Of a stretch of DNA of 10,789 nucleotides, positions 6,968 through 10,789 are shown piece by piece. Position 1 is the stretch's first letter. The number at the start of each line of letters is the position of its first letter. Location: positions 1 through 10,789 of the forward strand of contig PFKL01000233.1 in the NCBI GenBank assembly GCA_002784245.1. The letters run 5' to 3'. The DNA is from Comamonadaceae bacterium CG_4_10_14_3_um_filter_60_75 (GTDB lineage: Bacteria; Pseudomonadota; Gammaproteobacteria; Burkholderiales; Burkholderiaceae_C). The notes under the pieces are model-generated. The model worked only from the letters and a program-made list of their open reading frames with translations, did no database searches and was not told where the DNA came from. Position numbers and translations under genes: made by a program.

Positions 6968-6995
6968 GCCACCCCAGCGTCGTATTGGGTGTGGC
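6968..6995 (-). promoter_or_regulatory. Hairpin in the rpsF mRNA leader, possible S6:S18 autoregulatory element or attenuator
   Basis: On the minus strand GCCACACCCA (6995-6986) pairs with TGGGGTGGC (6976-6968) apart from one bulged A, with a nine-base loop ATACGACGC. Four T's follow directly (6967-6964), so it could act as an attenuator. In many bacteria the rpsF leader carries an S6:S18-binding hairpin with a CCG-containing bulge. I cannot show the CCG consensus here, so the assignment rests on position and pairing. Confidence 0.45.
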
Positions 6996-7009
6996 AAGGT
7001 AAGCCGATT

Positions 7010-7015
7010 ATTATA
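7010..7015 (-). promoter_or_regulatory. Putative -10 box of the rpsF operon promoter
   Basis: A perfect TATAAT on the minus strand lies about 80 bases before the rpsF start. Transcription would begin near 7002. The -35 position (7033-7038, reading GTCGGC) is a poor match to TTGACA and falls inside a perfect inverted repeat (7027-7041). This is a motif-based call, supported by the lack of any other candidate in the 142-base gap. Confidence 0.5.
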
Positions 7016-7026
7016 GTCGAAGCGAT

Positions 7027-7041
7027 GAAGTCGCCGACTTC
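7027..7041. repeat. Inverted repeat between the symporter stop and the rpsF promoter
   Basis: GAAGTC and GACTTC flank three bases, giving a perfect 6-base inverted repeat centred on the expected -35 position of the rpsF promoter. It could be an operator, or the remnant of a weak terminator for the upstream symporter gene. No T-run follows on the minus strand, which argues against a classical terminator. Function is not shown. Confidence 0.4.
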
Positions 7042-7071
7042 TCCAGCCCGGGACTTGATCGAACTGCCGTA

Positions 7072-9369
7072 CTACTCAGAGCGGTTGGGTGTACGGGTGA
7101 GGTAACTCACCACCAGCGTGACGCCAAAACCGGCCAACACACCAAAAACACCCGCTGAAATAGGCTCAATACCGAACCACAGTCCAGAGCCCTTCAGTTC
7201 CAGAGCGACCCGCAACGCAGGCAGGTTGATCAACATGTAGTACAGCGTCAAGCCAAGGCCGCTGACCATCCCGGCCACGGCGGCGATCCGGGTCACACCA
7301 CTCCAGAAAATGCCCAGCACCATGACCGGAACAAACGACGCACCCGCCAGCGAAAAAGATGCCGAAACCAAAAACAAAATGTCGGCTGGTCGCTGCGCCG
7401 CGACGTACGCCGCGATCAATGCCACCAGCAGCAACGCAAACTTGGACAACATGACGCGTCGCACCGCGCCAGCGCGGTCACTGTCACCCCGGTAAAACAG
7501 GTCGTGGGCCAGCGCGTTACCGATGGTGAGCAGCAGGCCATCGGCGGTCGACAGCGCAGCAGCCAAACCGCCGGCAGCCACCAAGCCCGAGACAACGTAA
7601 GGCAACCCGCCAATTTCGGGCGTGGCCAGCATCACGATGTCGGCGCCAAGACGCAACTCGGTGAACTGCAAAATTTGATCTCCATTGACATCGCTTACAG
7701 AGATGAGGGACGGATCCAGACGCGCCCACTGCGCAATCCACGATGGCAGGGCGTCAAAATGCTGCCCCACCAGTTGGCCCATGATCTCAAACTTCACCAT
7801 GACCGCCAAAGCCGGTGCAGCCAAGTACAGCAGTGCGATGAAGAACAACGACCACGTCACCGAATTGCGTGTATCGGTCACTGAACGGGTGGTGTAAAAG
7901 CGTGTTAGCAGATGCGGTAAACCGGCCGTACCGATCATCAGACAAAACATCAGTGCCAGAAAATTGCGTCTTGAGGTCTCAAACAAATCGCGCTCGCCGG
8001 CGGTGCCCTCGGGATCACCGGCGAAAGGCTGGGTGTGCCTTGGCATGCCCGCCAGCGGCTTGGCGCGTTCCAGGTTGTCTTGCATCGCCGCAGACCATTG
8101 CGCGCGGGCCGTCAGCTCATCTCGCGGAAGAGCCGCCAGCGCCCGTCGGGCGGCTACCACCACTGCCTCCTCAGCACGGATTTGCGTCAACCGGATCACT
8201 TCATCGCGATGCTTTTTTTTCTCTGACTCCAGCGCCTCAGGCACGTTATCAAGCATTTGCGCATACTTGCTCGCACGGCGGCTGTATTCGCGAATCACCT
8301 CCTGCTCGGCGGGGGAATCCATCAGCTGACGCTCGAATTCAGCTATCCTGGGCAACTGTTGGCCGTATACAAAGGGTGCCAATGGGCTGCCAAGTTGCTT
8401 GTAGGCCAGCCACGACACAGGAATCAAAAATGCCAGAATCAACACCACATACTGGGTAACCTGAGTCCAGGTCACTGCACGCATACCGCCTAAAAAAGAG
8501 CACACCAGTACACCGCCCAGCCCCAACAAAATTCCGATTTCAAACTGGACGCCCGTCAAACGCGAGGTAATCAAACCGACCCCGTAAATCTGAGCCACCA
8601 CGTAGGTAAAAGAGCACAAAACAGCAGCCCAGGCGGCGATGATGCGTGGCCAGCGCCCACCAAACCGACTGCCAAAATAATCAGGCACGGTATACAAGTT
8701 CATTTTCCGCAAGTAGGGTGCAACCAGAATCGCCACCAGACAGAATCCACCCGTCCAGCCCAGCACATAGACCAAGCCACCAGGGTGCACCCCTGATCCG
8801 GAAAAACCCTGCAGGTACAGTCCACCAGCCATGCTGATGAACGACGCTGCGCTCATCCAGTCTGCCGCCACAGCCATACCGTTGTAGACCGCCGGAATCC
8901 GGCGTCCAGCAACGTAATATTCGCTGGCCTTGGACGTACGGTCAAAAATACCGATCAATGCGTACAGAAAAACGGTCGCAAACAAAAAGATCGCACCGAC
9001 CCAGATTTTGCGCAGGCCAGCCTGCTCGGCCAACGCCAGCGCCACGATAAACAAGACAAAAAGAATCGTAAAAGTAAAAAAACGCTGATGAATCCGACGC
9101 GTGTAGTTTGCAAGCACAGCATCAACGTTGGCAGATTGCGGTTCGTGGCGATTGGCAAACCAGGCAAACACGGCAATAATGACAATGAACAGCAACACCC
9201 CACCCTGGGCAGAAAACCAATAAGCGACCGGCCACCCGGCTACCAGCAACTGCAAATCACGCGCGAAATAGACAACGCCAAATGACGTCAAAAACCAGGC
9301 AAACAAAAGCCAACCGTGCAAACGTGAAAAGTTTGCAATCGGTTGGCCTTCAGACTCAGGTTTCATCAT
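7072..9369 (-). CDS. Sodium/solute symporter with fused DUF4212-type subunit (SSS family, VC_2705-like)
   Basis: This 765-residue inner-membrane protein probably couples sodium entry to uptake of a small organic solute; an acetate- or carboxylate-type substrate is inferred. Residues about 12-80 contain two membrane segments (WLLFAWFLTSFGVVYF and SAQGGVLLFIVIIAVFAWF around a GWPVAYWF loop). They resemble the DUF4212 small subunit, which is usually a separate gene. From about residue 95 the SSS permease core follows: YYVAGRRIPAVYNGMAVAADW, SFTYVVAQIYGVG, GMRAVTWTQVTQYVVL, and AALSTADGLLL near 604-614, a conserved sodium-site region. A charged, probably coiled-coil insertion of about 130 residues lies near 335-465. 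An EF-hand-like loop (DVNGDQILQFTE) lies at 560-571. The start is uncertain: ATG 9369 was chosen, while TTG 9399 would add ten residues, and neither has a good Shine-Dalgarno sequence. It lies 46 bases after ppsA on the same strand with no terminator between, so cotranscription is likely. Confidence 0.88.
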   Translation of the reverse strand: MMKPESEGQPIANFSRLHGWLLFAWFLTSFGVVYFARDLQLLVAGWPVAYWFSAQGGVLLFIVIIAVFAWFANRHEPQSANVDAVLANYTRRIHQRFFTFTILFVLFIVALALAEQAGLRKIWVGAIFLFATVFLYALIGIFDRTSKASEYYVAGRRIPAVYNGMAVAADWMSAASFISMAGGLYLQGFSGSGVHPGGLVYVLGWTGGFCLVAILVAPYLRKMNLYTVPDYFGSRFGGRWPRIIAAWAAVLCSFTYVVAQIYGVGLITSRLTGVQFEIGILLGLGGVLVCSFLGGMRAVTWTQVTQYVVLILAFLIPVSWLAYKQLGSPLAPFVYGQQLPRIAEFERQLMDSPAEQEVIREYSRRASKYAQMLDNVPEALESEKKKHRDEVIRLTQIRAEEAVVVAARRALAALPRDELTARAQWSAAMQDNLERAKPLAGMPRHTQPFAGDPEGTAGERDLFETSRRNFLALMFCLMIGTAGLPHLLTRFYTTRSVTDTRNSVTWSLFFIALLYLAAPALAVMVKFEIMGQLVGQHFDALPSWIAQWARLDPSLISVSDVNGDQILQFTELRLGADIVMLATPEIGGLPYVVSGLVAAGGLAAALSTADGLLLTIGNALAHDLFYRGDSDRAGAVRRVMLSKFALLLVALIAAYVAAQRPADILFLVSASFSLAGASFVPVMVLGIFWSGVTRIAAVAGMVSGLGLTLYYMLINLPALRVALELKGSGLWFGIEPISAGVFGVLAGFGVTLVVSYLTRTPNRSE

Positions 9370-9415
9370 CGTTCGGATGATGGCACCCACTGGCGCCAAG
9401 CGCTATAGGTGTTTG

Positions 9416-10789
9416 CTATTGGCCCGCCAGGTTTTGCCAGGTTGCGACAACAGTGTCCGGGTTAAGCGAGATCGACGAAATGCCCTGTTCCATCAGCCAT
9501 TTTGCAAAATCCGGGTGATCACTCGGGCCTTGGCCGCAAATGCCGATGTATTTACCTTGCGCGCGGCAAGCGACGATCGCCTGCGAAATCAACGCCGTGA
9601 CCGCCGGATCACGCTCATCAAAGTCCTTGGCCAGCAATTCCAAACCGGAATCCCTGTCAAGCCCCAAGGTCAACTGGGTCAGGTCATTTGATCCAATCGA
9701 AAAACCATCGAAATATTCAAGATAGCGCTCAGCCAGAATCGCATTGCTCGGTATTTCGCACATCATGATCAGTTTGAGCGTATTTTCTCCGCGCTTGAGG
9801 CCGTGTTCTGCCAACAATTCGGTCACCTTCTTGGCCTGTCCCAAGGTGCGGACAAACGGCACCATCACCTGCACGTTGACCAATCCCATGTCTTCGCGCA
9901 CGCGTTTGATCGCTTCGCATTCCATGGCGAATGCTTCGCCAAACTCTTCACTAACATAGCGCGCTGCACCACGGAAGCCCAGCATCGGGTTCTCTTCTTC
10001 AGGTTCGTAGCGGCTGCCGCCGATGAGTTTGCGGTATTCGTTGCTCTTGAAGTCAGACAAGCGCACGATTACCGGCTTGGGCCAGAAAGCTGCCGCAATG
10101 GTTGCCACGCCCTCGGCCACACGATCGACATAAAACGCGCGGGGCGACGCGTGGCCTCTGGCGACCGACTCCACCGCTTTTTTCAAGTCAGCATCAATAT
10201 TGGGGTAGTCCAAGATGGCTTTTGGATGCACGCCAATGTTGTTGTTGATGATGAACTCCAACCGGGCCAAACCAACACCCGAATTAGGCAACTGGCAGAA
10301 GTCAAACGCCAGTTGCGGATTGCCCACATTCATCATAATCTTGACTGGAATGTCCGGCATGGCGCCGCGCTGTACTTCGGTCACCTCGGTCTCCAACAGT
10401 CCGTCGTAAATGAACCCGGTGTCGCCTTCAGCACAGCTGACGGTGACCAACATACCGTCTCCCAGCACATGGTCGGCGTTGCCACAGCCCACCACCGCGG
10501 GAATGCCCAGTTCACGCGCAATGATGGCGGCGTGGCAGGTGCGTCCACCGCGGTTTGTAACGATCGCGGACGCCCGCTTCATTACCGGTTCCCAGTTGGG
10601 GTCAGTCATGTCCGTCACCAGCACATCGCCGGCTTGCACCCGATCCATCTCGGAAATATTGTGGACGACCTTGACTGGCCCAGTTCCAATTTTTTGACCG
10701 ATCGCCCGGCCATGCACCAGCACCGCCCCCTTGCCTTTGAGCTTGTAGCGCTGCTCGACCTTGCCCGCCGCCTGGCTTTTCACCGTTTC
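9416..10789 (-). CDS. ppsA: Phosphoenolpyruvate synthase, C-terminal part (5' end outside window)
   Basis: PEP synthase makes phosphoenolpyruvate from pyruvate and ATP, giving AMP and phosphate, and supports gluconeogenesis on three-carbon substrates. The visible 457 residues are the C-terminal part of an enzyme near 795 residues; the frame is open to the right edge, beginning ETVKSQ. The swivelling phosphohistidine domain has NRGGRTCHAAIIARELGIP with the catalytic His codon at 10532-10534. The TIM-barrel PEP/pyruvate domain shows GLARLEFIINN, VIVRLSDFKSNEYRKLIGG, ENPMLGFRGAARY, MVPFVRTL and GSNDLTQLTLGLDRDSG. The catalytic cysteine is in GICGQGPSDHPD (Cys codon 9536-9538). The protein ends at the normal place (LNPDTVVATWQNLAGQ). 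All key residues in the visible part are present. The PpsR regulatory kinase gene is not in this window. The symporter gene begins 46 bases downstream. Confidence 0.96.
   Translation of the reverse strand, partial: ETVKSQAAGKVEQRYKLKGKGAVLVHGRAIGQKIGTGPVKVVHNISEMDRVQAGDVLVTDMTDPNWEPVMKRASAIVTNRGGRTCHAAIIARELGIPAVVGCGNADHVLGDGMLVTVSCAEGDTGFIYDGLLETEVTEVQRGAMPDIPVKIMMNVGNPQLAFDFCQLPNSGVGLARLEFIINNNIGVHPKAILDYPNIDADLKKAVESVARGHASPRAFYVDRVAEGVATIAAAFWPKPVIVRLSDFKSNEYRKLIGGSRYEPEEENPMLGFRGAARYVSEEFGEAFAMECEAIKRVREDMGLVNVQVMVPFVRTLGQAKKVTELLAEHGLKRGENTLKLIMMCEIPSNAILAERYLEYFDGFSIGSNDLTQLTLGLDRDSGLELLAKDFDERDPAVTALISQAIVACRAQGKYIGICGQGPSDHPDFAKWLMEQGISSISLNPDTVVATWQNLAGQ

Noticed and set aside
7869..8459. 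Plus-strand open frames opposite the symporter insertion region
   Set aside because: The symporter frame continues through this stretch with membrane segments on both sides; the plus-strand frames lack start signals and recognisable motifs.
9391..9398. Palindrome TGGCGCCA between ppsA and the symporter
   Set aside because: Eight bases of GC-rich palindrome are expected by chance and there is no T-run, so I do not call a terminator or operator.

Overview
This window carries conserved housekeeping genes plus one unusual membrane transporter. It looks like chromosomal DNA of a betaproteobacterium, most likely Burkholderiales and perhaps close to Comamonadaceae (Rhodoferax/Polaromonas type). That placement rests on the rpsF-priB-rpsR-rplI-dnaB order, on the presence of PriB, on the wording of the AlaA, PhoH and Bcp proteins, and on the moderately high GC. 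It is inferred from memory of these families, not from a search. I see no tRNA, rRNA, CRISPR array, insertion sequence, prophage gene or attachment site, and no intergenic stretch longer than about 180 bases.

Left part (1-3823): the 5' end of an alanine aminotransferase gene (alaA family, minus strand, cut by the window edge) faces away from a plus-strand series. That series is a small Mth938-like protein, a Bcp/PrxQ peroxiredoxin, a strong hairpin terminator, and a PIN-PhoH ATPase. PhoH converges on dnaB across a 48-base gap that holds an inverted repeat.

Middle part (3872-7071): everything is on the minus strand, in transcription order rpsF (S6), priB (replication restart), rpsR (S18), rplI (L9), terminator, dnaB (replicative helicase). 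The rpsF leader has a clear -10 box and a stable hairpin. dnaB lies beyond the rplI terminator and has its own upstream region with three TTGTC-type 9-mers resembling DnaA boxes. This cluster links ribosome assembly with replisome loading and restart.

Right part (7072-10789): also minus strand, the C-terminal part of phosphoenolpyruvate synthase (ppsA, cut by the window edge) is followed 46 bases later by a large sodium/solute symporter. The symporter appears to fuse the small DUF4212-type subunit to the large SSS permease. It also carries a long charged insertion and an EF-hand-like loop. The ppsA-symporter pair suggests uptake of a small carboxylate feeding gluconeogenesis (inference).

The best candidates for something less described are the fused symporter with its EF-hand-like loop and insertion, the DnaA-box-like cluster before dnaB, and the rpsF leader structures. 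I found no evidence of a wholly new multi-gene system.
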